Below, in pieces: positions 14,581-25,899 of a stretch of 64,000 nucleotides of DNA. Each line of letters begins with the position of its first letter. The first letter of the stretch is position 1. The notes below the pieces were generated by a model that made no database searches, was not told the origin of the DNA, and worked only from the letters and a program-made list of their open reading frames with translations. The position numbers and the translations under genes are program-made. This DNA is from Glossina fuscipes. Lineage: Eukaryota; Arthropoda; Insecta; Diptera; Glossinidae. The stretch is taken from positions 33,088,795 through 33,152,794 of the forward strand of contig NW_023998414.1 of NCBI RefSeq assembly GCF_014805625.2. Direction: 5' to 3'.

Positions 14581-17500
14581 GTATATTTTATACGTATAAA
14601 TAAAACTTAAAAAGCTTGAATATAATTTTCATAAATTAATCTTTGTTGTATGTAGCATGCCGGTGGTGGAGTACTCAAAGTCATTTATTACCTCAGTAGT
14701 TTTGGGAAAAGACGTAGTGCCTCGTATAGGTTTATATCAAATGGAAGCTTTACGTGCTGATCTCATAAATGCCATACAGCGCAGCATAGATCCTAAGGTA
14801 GTGTGATTTTTTTTTTTTTTTGATAAATCGAAATTAAAAATTTATCAAATAATATTTTGTTGTTTAGTGGAGAACTATATCATGTTCAATAATATGTTGT
14901 GGTTGCGGGCCAGAACCAACCTCAGTGATAGAAATGTCCGGCAAAGATACTGATATTAATAAATATCAAGAGGTTAATTAAATAATATATATATAAATTT
15001 GTTATAGAAGAAAAGCTCAAGTGTTTTAAATTTCTAGGAACGTGACTCGGCACGGTCCACTAGTGCACATCCAACTGATAGCTCAATAGCTTTAACAATT
15101 CATCAACCGCTTTATCCACCTGGGCGTATCATACACATCGTGCGGCATCATCCAAAACCGGATGAGTAAGTTCAAATCACATATATATTAAATGTATATT
15201 AATTTACAAACCTTATCCAAAAGCTTCTATTTATTTTTACTTTTAAATTTACTTATGATCTCTTCAAAAATGCTAAGCCCAATTGTGCTTTTTTTTTAAT
15301 ACAACTCATGTACTTTTATTGCAGGCAAAAATATGACAGAGGTTGGAGGTAGGATGTCACGCTTAAGATATATCAATTAATCAATTTTTTTTTTCAATCA
15401 ATTTTGAACAAACAACTCATAGTTTATAGTAAATACAGTTTGTCACATTTTGTGACTGCAAACCCAAACACGATACGATAGTTGACGTTGACGTTGACGT
15501 TGATGTTTCGTGCAATTGAAATGAAAATCATATCGGAACGCGTCTCATAGAAGAAGCATTTTCATAGAAACTCAAAATCGTGTATTTTTATATATATTCG
15601 CGGGTATTTTCCAATTGATGGACTATGAAATGAAAGTGTTGTTGTTATGCCCTAAAGGATTTGTTTTACAACGACGTATGCGAATGTATGTAACACTGAA
15701 AAGAACTTGAAATAGGCACATGATTTACTATATCAATCGATTGCGAATCACTTTCTCTCTATCTATCCATTTTGGTTTTCTTGTGTTGAACCTATAAGAT
15801 CGCAATTTTTGAGATATTTTCATGAAATTTTCACTCAAGGGCAAGTACGCTATTCAATATGATTCGATCGGTTCCTCTATAAAGGCTTACTTTTAAAAAA
15901 TCCCTATATCAGTAACGGTATCAAGCGAAGCGGTCAAGTTCAAGATATCTGCTTTCGAGAACAAATTGAATTTAATCGCAATGCACCCATCGCCAAAGGA
16001 TGAGCAGTGAGTGTATTCATTTTGTCAAAACGTTTGCAAAGCGCAGAAGTAAGCTTCAGAGACCCCACGCAACGTATATGCGTTATGTGTTCCTGATCAA
16101 CAACAACAATTCTGAATCGATTGAAGTATGTCTGTCTGTCCGTCCATCTGTTAAAAGTCTGTTGTAAAAATTCTCCTGATCGCAAAAATGAAGATATTGC
16201 CCACTAATATGCAAAAGAATTTGAAAGCGCCCTAAACTTTTCAAAGAATGTGCCCACGCGACTGTACGACAAAAACATTTATTTCGGAAATAAAAGCAAT
16301 CAGGTTCGCCCTCTCCATATTATAGAGCATGGAAATTGAGTTCTTTTGCTATTTTTGCCTTTTTAGGATAATGACGATGGGCATAAAAGATTCGTTCATC
16401 ACCGAATATAATTTTCTTACTTGTTTTTTTTTTTCTTTTCTTTGGAGGGGGGAAGGAACGATGATCCGTCCATGCTACGATCCGAAGCATGCCACATTCT
16501 TTCCACTCAGATTATCCAACCGAGTAGCCGAGTAGGTATGAATCGCGGCTACGAACTCAGTGTTCACGGGTTCAAATCTCAAATGCGCTAGCTGTAGTGA
16601 GTGCTCAGTCGGAAATGGGATAACACATATCGATTGGGCGCACACCCACCTCTTTATTTCTTTCTTTTTCTCTTGTTTCGCTGTGTCACACGTATATGCG
16701 ACGTGAATATGGCGAAAATGAATAAGTAAATAAAGGTAACCGCAGTAATCTGACGGATTTTTTTATGTCAAATAAACAAAGTTTATGACTCTCTTAGTAA
16801 TCTAGCCGATTAACTATAAGCAGCGATTACGCTTACGATTATATAAAGTTTAACTACAATTTATAAATGTTGTGCAACGGGACAGATAAAAAAAACTTGA
16901 AGTGAATCTTTTCGCCTGATCTTATCGTTTGCACCAACAAACACATGAAAGAAGTGCTGATCAGAATCATTTCCTTGTTTTTTTGTTTGTACTTTTGCCG
17001 ACAGATATTGAAATTGCAAGTTATTTTCCTTACGACCATTCTTTCAATATATAGAATGATCATAGAAATGGCTCGATCATGTTCATTTTCTGAAGCATGC
17101 GGTTGATCATGCTTGTCAGTGTATAAAATTTCATCAAACTTTTTTGAAAATTACCACGACAGCGCAGGCGTAGCTATCGGACAAACGGATTGACAGATGT
17201 ATGCATAGCCTAAAATCGATTCGGATAATGATTCGAAAAATGTCTTTAGATAGAGGGGTATAATGGAAGTTTCGTCTATCTATTCTGAGCTATTCTGAGT
17301 TTTGCATATTATTCGTAGAAACCTAATATATAATCTTGTAACAGTGCCTTTATTCGCAATCTACCTACAATTAAACATTTCACGGATAAAAATAAAAACA
17401 ATATAACATAATAACTACGATTTTCGCTTTTTAACTTCAGGCTTTGAGCATACATTAGGGGGAGCATCAATAAGGTGTCTACAGATATTAAATGAACATA

Positions 17501-17708
17501 AACACTATAACAAGTAAAATATGTGTTTTGTTATTGGATCCACACTTTCATTGATGTTTTTCAATTGCTCGAAATTTGCCATTTAATTGGAAAACAACGT
17601 ACACTTCGAAAATAATGCCACAACAGTACGAGATACTCTGCAATTAGTTTTTGCATTGCTAGCGAAGAATTGAAAGATTACATCGATCTCTTTTCATGTT
17701 TTCATGTC

Positions 17709-17743
<35 letters not shown>

Positions 17744-20700
17744 GTGATAGATAGGACGCTTGAAAAGAATGTTGTATTTGTATGTATGTGTTATATATCA
17801 TTTCTATCGATTATGCTTGAGTATCCAGATATCAATGAATAATTCTGCGACCAGATCGTCAGCTATCGTATCATAAATTTTAGTTAAGATGTGTTTTAAA
17901 AACTACAACTCCTGCATGACAACTTTTAAATGCATGATGTAAACTTCTTGCTGCTCTGCTTCTTTTTTTTTTTTTTGTTTTTCTTCCTTCTATTTATATA
18001 AACGAAATGTTTACGTGTTATTTGGTAGAAAATGTTATCGTATTACACATGCGCATATGTATAAATGATCATAACGGACGAAAGTGGGTTAAAAAAAATT
18101 ATGAAAATATAAAAATTATTGCTTACATAATTAATCTATAAATGTCGCTGCATGACTTATTTAATACACTAATGTATTTCAGCGTATTTGTATACATGTG
18201 TTAATGTGTGCGTGGATATTTGTACAATGGTGCGTGACAAAAAAGTGAGAATTGTTTTGTTTTTTCTTTTCTTTTCTTTTTTTTCTTTTTTTTTTTTTTT
18301 TAGAAATATGCTAAAAAATCGTGAGCCCGTCTATCAGGCCATTTGGGCAGATACAACAGATTTTGATGAAGTGCTCATATCACCTGTAATGTTACAAGAT
18401 CACATGCCGGATAAGGTCTTAGCCGCTTTAAAGAAGGTAATAATTAATGCTGCTGATGATACCGCTTCATCGGTAAATAGTTTTTCAGTTTGAATGCCGT
18501 CCGCTTATCAAGCATTATTGGAATTTTTTTTTTTTTTTTTTTTTTTTGTATAAACAAAATTTTTATTATCCTTGAGTGTTCGTTAATTCACTACATCGAC
18601 ATCTACATCCACCGAACGAAGATGCTATCTTAGATAATATTGATCTCATCGCGTTCCTATAATCCTCGATCGATTGAATTTAATTCTAAATCGAATTAGC
18701 CATGTATTATAACTGTTCGTAAAGCTCCTGCGATTGCAAAGATTTCGTGGGACAGTATTGAAAGTTGTAGGGGTTTTGGTGAAAAAAATTTTTGAACGTA
18801 ATTGATCCGTTGAGAAACATGCGCACGATATCATGGGGAAAAAAACAAAGAAAAAACTGCTAATAACATACAAGTTGGGAAATTTGATGCAATCAGTTAA
18901 TGAGGTGGATTTAACTCCACCTGTCGCAATGAGTTTGATCGCATAACTAAGATATTCATTCACAGTTAATAAGAAGCTTAAGATTTAAGATGAGGTGGGT
19001 AGGTGGGTGGGTGATAAGCAAGTTTCGCTGAAAAGCGAATAAAATTTTGTTGTTATTTTGTTTTACTTTAGATTTACAACATTTTATGTATTATTATATA
19101 TAACTTTAAGTCTATTCGAATAATCGCACCTTCATCATCGATATTATTTCGCAATTATTTCGCGATCATTTTATATAAATTTACTGAGTTGTTTCGCTAT
19201 AGTCATGCCAAACAAGATAAGTTCTATTATTATCATTACTTTATAAATAAGTCTGAAAGGCCAAATAAAAAATTGATTTCTGTTTTTTAAAAAATTTTGG
19301 TTTTTTTTTATTATACGTATGCATTTTGTTTTTGTTTTTGTTTTTTTTTTTGTTTTTTTTTTTTTCTTCTTAAATTCCAATGAGTTCTTTGGTTGTTGCT
19401 ATAAACGAATGATTAGAAATTCGCTTTTCCGCTTGTAGTATTTGCTGCTACTCGTTACAATTTTTGTTGAACCTTGAAACGAAAAAGTTTTAGAGCAATA
19501 GCAATAGTGAAAACATGCATTTTTTTTTTCGAATTAAAATTGAAAATGTGGTTTAGTAAAGAATTTCGTGCTTTACACGCTTTGGATTGCACCGCTTGCT
19601 AGTTAAAAGTATATTTCAAAATTTTGTTTTGTGTAAAAATTTTTATAGGTTGTAACTACTAGCGGACCACGAAAACCCCATCGTCAAACGTCAAATGCTT
19701 TTATTTCAATCCACGATACGCAAAAAAGCGACTGTATCGAGTGTGAATATAAAGACAATGGCGTAAACAGAAATTCCTATTTAAATATAATAAATTGTGA
19801 TGCAGATACACCGTCAATTCAACCCAATGTATGCCTTGAAACGTCATTCACTAATTTAGACAGTCCTCCGGCTTCACAAAAATATAACAGTCACAGTGAA
19901 ATGGGGATTGAGAAGAGCTCAAGTAAAACATCGTCACTGGCCGGTAGTATACGTAGTCGTAGCCAATTAAGTTCCATGCAATGGGACATTTCTAGCGTCT
20001 TGGATAATAGCATTATAACAGTCGCAATTAAAAGTCCTTTGCCGCAAGCGAATGATATAAATTCAAAAATCGACTGTTCGGAGAAGCAGTCAATATCATC
20101 GCATCGTTTAAAAGCTGTTGCTTTCGATATGAACGCCAGTTGTCCGCAAGTCAGTAAATCACCTTCGCCGCGCTTAACAATACCGAAAAGCATTTTATCG
20201 CGACAATCTTCAACACGATCTCAATGTAAACCGCATTTGCCATTGCCACCATTGCGAAGAGCTTCAGACGTGCCAAATCCCGTTGATTTAATCCATGACG
20301 ATTGGTTAGGCTTAGCACCGTTAGCCAGTCCCGAGACACTATCCGAAATTTCAAGTATCTCATCGCGCAACAGTGTACGCAACAGTTTAGGCACAAGCAT
20401 AGACCGTTATTTGCAAACGATGCCCAACCGAATAGGCAGCAAAAATGTGTTAGATGATATTTTCGAATCACAATTACATACCCCGGTTGTATTACGAAGG
20501 GCTCCAAAATTTACGGAGAATCTTTCAACATGCGCCGAGGATAGCCGCAATCTTGATGAATATAAACGTATGAGTCGCGTAATTATCACTCATCCCTTAT
20601 TCACACCGCAAACACAAGATTCTAGTGAGGAGGAAGATAGCTTTGAAACGGCCAAAAGTTATAAACGAACAGAAGATGAAGATGATAACGATAATCAAAC

Positions 20701-21332
20701 AAATGGATTAATAGTTACTCGTCATCATCGACAGAATTCCAAATCGGCTGATCAGTTAGCTGAATTTACTAATAACCTACCCGCCGAAAAAAAAACTTAC
20801 CTTCAGTGATAGTAATATATTAAACGAGAATGACGATGACGATGACGACGAGCATAAGCAAGATAAATGCTCCAATTATTACGCTACAAAAACAGCCAAT
20901 CCTGCCAACGATAATGGCAAATATCTTTGCAGCACCGAATCAGAGGATACAACATATTATAGTGCCAATTCGTCCATAGAACATGTGACCAATAATAATA
21001 ATTCCAATGCGAACGGTAAATGCCAAACAGCCAATCGCAGCGGAATACTTGAATCACATTTTCCAATCTTTGATGATGAGAGACATCTTAGTAACTCACT
21101 TATAACGCGTAAACTATTTGTCGCCGACAAGGATCACGTGCATCTTAATCAATTAGTACAAATTCCCGAGAATTCCTGCAATTTACCAACGACATCCTCC
21201 CCAGGACGTAGACGTAAAGCATGTATCTATCCGTCAAGCGCATCGCCACGTTGTGTAACTAATAAATTAATGCCGTCGCTAGGAAAATTCCCCTCAAGCA
21301 CTGTTTTTAAATCTAACGAAAGCAGCGTTTAG
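9488..21332 (+). CDS. inaE: sn-1-specific diacylglycerol lipase (DAGL), 14 coding exons
   Basis: Hydrolyses diacylglycerol at sn-1 to give 2-monoacylglycerol; in Drosophila inaE acts in phototransduction lipid signalling. Coding exons joined by in-phase GT..AG junctions: 9488-9582, 9665-9771, 9841-9945, 10058-10159, 10251-10428, 11783-12002, 12094-12293, 12353-12877, 14656-14797, 14868-14972, 15038-15165, 15325-15348, 18304-18436, 19649-21332. Residues about 22-160 hold four hydrophobic segments, as in the family. The lipase domain has the GHSLGAG elbow with nucleophile Ser478 and the acid Asp530 in GKDVVPR, spaced as in vertebrate DAGL-alpha (Ser472/Asp524). The catalytic His is probably in the conserved PGRIIHIVRHHP segment (about 620-632). 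The start ATG directly follows an AG after a T-run, so 5' UTR exons probably lie upstream. The last exon codes a low-complexity Ser/Asn/Asp-rich tail and is frameshifted at 20787-20795: 1,074 aa as it stands, 1,248 if one A is extra. Identity is secure; exon edges come from reading frame and splice sites only. Confidence 0.97.
13057..13480 (-). mobile_element. DINE-1-like repeat in inaE intron 8
   Basis: It contains AATACCTTACACCACCC at its left side and TACAAGAAAACAAGATGG next to GATAGACGG, the reverse-strand version of the same family body as at 21507-21848. Boundaries are approximate. Confidence 0.5.
13690..14345 (-). mobile_element. Diverged DINE-1-like repeats (two or more) in inaE intron 8
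   Basis: GGCAGACGGACCGATGGAC (13791-13809) and GACCGACGGGCAGACCG (about 14202-14218) are reverse GTCTGTCCG-type tracts. The second is followed by GGGTCTCTGAAGCTTCCTTC and GCATTGCGAACG, as in related copies at 50.3 and 59.5 kb. Probably two overlapping or nested fragments. Confidence 0.5.
14549..14578. repeat. (CT)n microsatellite in inaE intron 8
   Basis: About 15 uninterrupted CT units, 77 bases before the exon 9 acceptor region. Confidence 0.95.
15325..15348 (+). other. inaE: 24-nt microexon of inaE
   Basis: Between a TTGCAG acceptor and a GTAGGA donor lie 24 bases that bridge the phases of the flanking exons exactly. They encode QKYDRGW plus split codons at each side. A 3-kb intron with a SINE and DINE-like repeats follows. 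It is too short to be found by open-frame search but is required to keep the lipase frame. Confidence 0.8.
15690..16165 (+). mobile_element. DINE-1-like fragments in inaE intron 12
   Basis: The first part (15740-15880) has TTTTCTTGTGTTGAACC, as in the family body. The second (16035-16155) is a good match to the DINE-1 head: AGCGCAGAAG, CTTCAGAGACCCC, TTCCTGATCAACA, then TGTCTGTCTGTCCGTCC. Boundaries are approximate. Confidence 0.55.
16511..16732 (+). mobile_element. tRNA-derived SINE (forward copy) in inaE intron 12
   Basis: A box TAGCCGAGTAGG at 16525-16536 and B box GGTTCAAATCTC at 16569-16580 keep tRNA spacing. The body runs to an A/TAA-rich end (AATAAGTAAATAAAGG) near 16730. The cloverleaf is degenerate, so it is not a functional tRNA gene. 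The 12-base A box is identical to the copy at 5143-5154. Confidence 0.65.
17155..17310 (-). mobile_element. DINE-1-like fragment in inaE intron 12
   Basis: GGACAAACGGATTGACAG and TAAAATCGATTCGGATAATG followed by GGGGTATAATGGAAG resemble the reverse strand of the family. Short and diverged. Confidence 0.35.
17713..17740. repeat. (GA)n microsatellite in inaE intron 12
   Basis: About 14 GA units. Of interest only with the other GA/CT tracts at 4.45, 14.55 and 42.5 kb. Confidence 0.95.
18437..18493 (+). CDS. inaE: Possible alternative C-terminus of short inaE isoform (donor read-through)
   Basis: If the donor at 18437 is not used, the frame of exon 13 continues for 18 codons (VIINAADDTASSVNSFSV) to TGA at 18491-18493, giving a roughly 706-residue protein ending right after the catalytic domain. 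Drosophila inaE is reported to make a short and a long product. A possible AATAAA lies near 19038. The mechanism here is inferred, not shown. Confidence 0.4.
   Translation, partial: VIINAADDTASSVNSFSV
20787..20795 (+). other. inaE: Frameshift in A9 run within the last inaE exon
   Basis: The frame of the last exon stops at TGA 20807-20809 just after nine consecutive A. Removing one A reads through an Asp-rich stretch (20830-20850) and a Ser/Asn-rich tail to TAG at 21330-21332, about 175 further codons of the same composition. An extra base in a homopolymer, either an assembly error or a real truncating indel, is the simplest explanation. Programmed slippage cannot be excluded. Confidence 0.85.
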
Positions 21333-21395
21333 TATTATATTTCACAAAAACAAATACATATACACAAACACATACGTATACACATACACATGAAC

Positions 21396-21426
<31 letters not shown>

Positions 21427-21506
21427 TACTATAGAAGAGTACACATTAGTTAAATATATACAAAAAACAACTTAAATGAATATAGTGGGCCGCGGCCCAC
21501 CATTGA

Positions 21507-21848
21507 ATACCTTACACCGCTTCGCTTAATAAAGTTATTCGTATAAGAATATGTCAATAGAAGGCATTAGATGGCAAGTGGCCGAGGAAAATGATACAAT
21601 TCGAACAATTTCCAAGAGCGTTTGTCCCTCGTTTGACATCAGTTTCATAAAAATTTGCACCTTTTAGGCTGAACCACAAGAAAACAAGACAGACGGAAGA
21701 CAAGCTTAACTCATTTTAGCAAGTGATTCTAAATAGATTCGTATACTAAGAAAAGATGAATCTACCTCAAGTTCTCCTCTACGTGTTGTATACATTCGGA
21801 TATAATTTAATACACGCTTTTGACCACCAGTGGTGTAGGGTATAATAA
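21507..21848 (-). mobile_element. DINE-1-like repeat, apparently full length
   Basis: The left end ATACCTTACACC is inverted relative to the right end GGTGTAGGGTAT. Next to the right end is ACCACCAGTGGTG, a hairpin. The body has CACAAGAAAACAAGACAG with ACGGAAGACAAG. At about 340 bp it is the best-bounded copy in the window and lies in the inaE 3' flank. Confidence 0.6.
21528..21533 (+). terminator. Candidate poly(A) signal AATAAA for inaE
   Basis: A canonical hexamer 195 bases after the inaE stop at 21332. It lies inside the end of a DINE-like repeat, so if used, the signal would be transposon-derived. The cleavage site was not determined. Confidence 0.4.
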
Positions 21849-22609
21849 AAATAAAAAAAAATTAAAAAAAATTTTTTTCACATAATTAAAAGCATAAAAA
21901 AGTAGAATACATTTTCAAGGCTTTTAAGTCAAAAAGCATAAACGTTATCTAAAAATCATTAAAATTAAATTAAATTAAATGAAAAAGATTCCATAGAATC
22001 GATTCGATTCGATTCGACTCGAATTTAAGAAAACATTTACAAATGCGGCGATTTGTTAAACGATTTATAGACGAATCCTTAGACCAAAGATTAAACAAAA
22101 ATGGGGTGTGGTGGTGGTGGCGCGGGCCCGGGCCACCTATGCCTGCTACTAGTAGATATAAGTAACATCACCTGTTTTTAGCTATAAGTAGTAACGAATT
22201 TGTTGAAAATCAGTTGCCAGTCGTTGGCATTACAGCGCATTCTTTAGATCCGGTAAATCAATTAAATTAAATTTTTTTTTTTTATTTTTTTATTCTTTTT
22301 TTTTTAAGCCAATCGATGCCGATAGAAAACTGTGATGCGAAAACCCACAAAAAAAAAGAAGAGAAAGGAAAACATTCCTAAACATCATACATACATACAT
22401 ACATACATAATAAAACACAGAGAAATTACACACACACACACACACACAAATACTCATACTAGAAAAATTCATATCCAAATGCAATACAGAGAGAAACTTC
22501 GTAAATTCATGCAAAAGAATAAAATCGAATCTAAAGTTTGCGCCCGTTTTGCCATGCACACTTATACATACATACATACATACATACATACATACATGCA
22601 TACACATAC

Positions 22610-22645
<36 letters not shown>

Positions 22646-23595
22646 CATGTTTACAGTAATTTTTTTATAAAATAAATGCAAAAATGTTATTTAAAAAAAC
22701 TCTTTCTCTTACCTACTCATTAAAAAGCGATCATAATGAAATCATTAAAGAGCGGAGGAGCGTAGACTTATGGACATTGTTATCCGAATTGTGACATCCA
22801 AAAATACGCTCCACAGTATATGTATAATTTTGCAAAAAAAAAAAAAGAAAATTAAATCGCTAATCAAAGTGTAATGCTCTGAATCGTGTTAATTATGCTC
22901 ATCCTCAACCTTTGCCTTGCTTTTGCAATTATCGCAATCGTGTAATACGCGATACAAAATTGCGAATTCATTCTTATTTATTATAATTTATGTATTGTCT
23001 ATTTATCCATTTTGCAAATACATTTAAAAAGTGTGGATTTTAAAAAGGCTGCCTGGTTATCTTAAATCGTATGCTTCTCGGTGTTGAAAACTCTCTGGCA
23101 TTTCATTCATTTGAAATAGGGCTTGAACCATCCATCCTGAGATCGTGCAAGTAATAAATAGAAAGACAAAGCGAGAAATTTCCATTAAATTTCAATTTAA
23201 CATTTAAATCCTTGTGTATAAAAATGGTAGCAATCCGTTCCAGGTCCATAGTTAATGAAGAACCTTAGTGATTATAGAAAGAAAGAAGGAAAGGAAAAAA
23301 AAAAAAAGGAGAGAGAGAGAAAGAGAGAGAAAGTTATATGATTAAAGATATTAAATGGCCATAAGAAAGCCACACAATTATGATAACAATAACAGTAACA
23401 CATAACGTTCCGTTAAAGTTAATATTTCACATGATTAGCGAACGTACTAAATGAATCTCTTAAATCGTCGCATTGCTTCTTCTATCATTACGATTTCACG
23501 AGCAGCAGACAATTTCCGAGTATCTTTGTTACCCAAAGCTATAAAGTCAGAAGAAAAATTTTGCCTTTGACTTATGTAAAAATGTGAAGATAATG

Positions 23596-24086
23596 TGAAG
23601 ATAAATTCGAATTTCACTAATAAAGACAGCCCAACAGACCATTTCCATCAACAGAGCTCTGTTAAATATTTCGAATTAAGTTATAGCTCAATTTGGAATA
23701 ACGCAGAATATTTTTGTAGACATCTCGTGAAGCTGCAAACTAAACAAATTCAAATTTTGCCTCTAAGAACTATTTTTAACAATTTTAACAACATTTTGAA
23801 AACTCAAGAATATTTTGCTAGCTTAACAAATTTTAAAAAAATTATTCAAAAATACTTCTCGAAAGAATGATTTGAATATTTCTTCTTTTGGTCAATTTGA
23901 AAGGTATTTTCATATACACTCATGCTGTGTCCACAAAGATATTTTTGCATATTCTCTTATAGATGGATTGGAATTTCAAATCCATCTATATGTTAATTCT
24001 AAATACTTAATTGAGCTCTGTTAGGGCGTGTACAGAGGTCGTTAAATGGGGAGTGCCTTTACTAATCAAATTCGGAATTTATCTTC
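23596..24086. mobile_element. MITE (family copy 3)
   Basis: The left end GAAGATAAATTCGAATTTC..TAATAAAGACA and the reverse complement of the right end GAAGATAAATTCCGAATTT..TAGTAAAGGCA form diverged inverted repeats of about 70 bp; both carry ACAGAGCTC further in. The interior is A/T-rich, and the 91-codon frame across it is probably chance. The ends align with copies 1 and 2. Confidence 0.6.
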
Positions 24087-24329
24087 AACCCTTATAATCA
24101 ATTCTAATGACACTTCATACGTTAGCAGATCTCGTTTAGTAAGTGCCTCAGACATATGCGTACACAACATAATCTTGTTTTGCTCGCCGCTCATTAAATG
24201 TTGATTCGTTGATATTTATTTATTTATTTATTTATTTATTTATTCGATTATTCGGTCAATACAAGACAACCGTTTACGTTATACAATAATAAAGTTACGC
24301 ATTTCATTAATAATATTGAAAGCAGCAAG

Positions 24330-24362
<33 letters not shown>

Positions 24363-25899
24363 TCAACAACCACTTCAATGATCACTTTGTGGAAAGTAAT
24401 ATAATTCATATTATGATGGGATAGAATTATTAATATTTTGAATCGGATAATAAAGGCTTTAAATATTTCATAGTTTAAGCGATAGAATGGTAAATGAATG
24501 AGGATATACTGCCTGCTATCCGATAACAAAATTAATTTCAGTAAATATATAACAAGAGGCGATGTTAGACCATTAATCAATTTCACCACAAAGTCGATTG
24601 TAAGCGCAAATCTCCGCGTATGCGCAGTTAGAAGTGTAATCATGTTCAGACAGTTAGGATGCAGGGGCAACACACAATTGATTCTCCATCATCTATTATC
24701 TGAATATCGCATTCATAGTTTGGGGACTACATCAGTGACATATATTCTGAAATTTGCCTACGCAAAGGAATGTTTTCTTGTTATGTAAGGGTCATTGAAT
24801 TCACGAGACCAACTTTTGATAAATTTCGGAGCACATGCAGCCTTATTTACAATTGAAAGTGTATGCAGATGGACGCCCGATTTGGGTTTACAAACCAATA
24901 CCTAAACCTATAAAATATGGATCATTTTCTTTACTTTATCTATATATAGGCAAAGCCGTTAAAAAGGACAATTCCTTGCATTTACTAAATAAATATGAGA
25001 TTTACTCTACTCCAAGCTACTAAGGCATGTTCACATGATCTGTTCAGACATTGAAATACATGAATATCGAACCACAGGCGACAAATCATTATTGTATAGA
25101 ACTGTAGGGGGCCAAGGTTGCTATACTGCGAGACTACAGACGAAATAATTATTACACTGGATAAGATACCATTGCAAGGAGCACGCGGCATATCATATAT
25201 GTTCTTTGAAATGATATTTTCATGTATAGTAATATGTAGCCAGACGTCATTCATAATTGTATTAAGTAAAATCTGTGTTTAGATGTGTGTACGATCTTTT
25301 TGTAGTTAAGGGTGAACATGTGAATCTATTTAAGTTATCTTGAAACTGAATCTAACGAAAGGTTTTGTTGTTCAAGCAACTTTTTAATTCCCGATTAAAA
25401 CAGACGGACGGACACATGCGGTAAAAACCAATAGAAAATTTATTATTCAGTTGCGATTTTAATTTTTCATAGACAGAGTAACTAGTATGGATATGATTGA
25501 ATCAATTCCACTATTCATCCACTGTTCATTCAGTTATTACCAAAAAGTATGTTAAGTTTTTTTTCCTCGTTGCCGTGTGCGCCTTGATAGGTTCAACAAA
25601 TCCACTCATGTAAATTGAATAAAAAAAAAAAATAATTAATTTTAACGACAGGACGACTCAATATTTCATATAAGACAATTTCTTAAAATATATCGGATTT
25701 TTTAAGTACCGATTCAAATATGAGAGAACGTTTTAAAATGAATATCAACGCACTCCACACAATAAAGCGCACTGCAAGGTTGCAAAAAGTGTATATAAAC
25801 TGAAATGTGCATTTGGCAACCATGTCAATTATAACATAGCAAAGTGCAACACAAGTATTTAGATAATTCTATCTTAAAAAAGACGAAAAAAAAAGAACG
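24087..25899. other. Intergenic, no gene recognised
   Basis: Microsatellites at 24.2-24.4 kb, a GACGGACGGACACATG fragment near 25405 that may be a DINE remnant, and the promoter side of the Nudix gene. No clear TATA box or initiator could be chosen. Confidence 0.5.
24217..24361. repeat. (TTTA)n and (TA)n microsatellites
   Basis: TTTA units at about 24217-24243 and TA units at about 24335-24361, with unique sequence between. Confidence 0.9.

Larger units (their letters stand above)
21333..22690 (+). other. inaE 3' flank / presumptive 3' UTR with poly(A) signals, DINE repeat and CA/CATA repeats
   Basis: AATAAA occurs at 21528-21533 and at 22671-22676; either could end the long inaE transcript. 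Between them are ACACAT repeats (21352-21430), a 16-bp GC palindrome (21485-21500), a reverse-oriented DINE-1-like element (about 21507-21848), a GC-rich hairpin-capable stretch (22111-22138), and long CATA/CA tracts (22383-22447, 22563-22642). The open frames seen over the CATA/CA tracts are repeat translations and are not genes. Confidence 0.5.

Noticed and set aside
16511..16590. A possible functional tRNA gene
   Set aside because: A and B boxes are present but arms do not pair as a complete cloverleaf; better explained as a SINE head.
19891..20589. Reverse-strand frames over the last inaE exon
   Set aside because: Shadow frames opposite the genuine coding exon.
22290..22670. Overlapping 112-117-codon frames on both strands after inaE
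   Set aside because: They are translations of CATA and CA microsatellites (Thr-His-Tyr / Cys-Val-Tyr runs).
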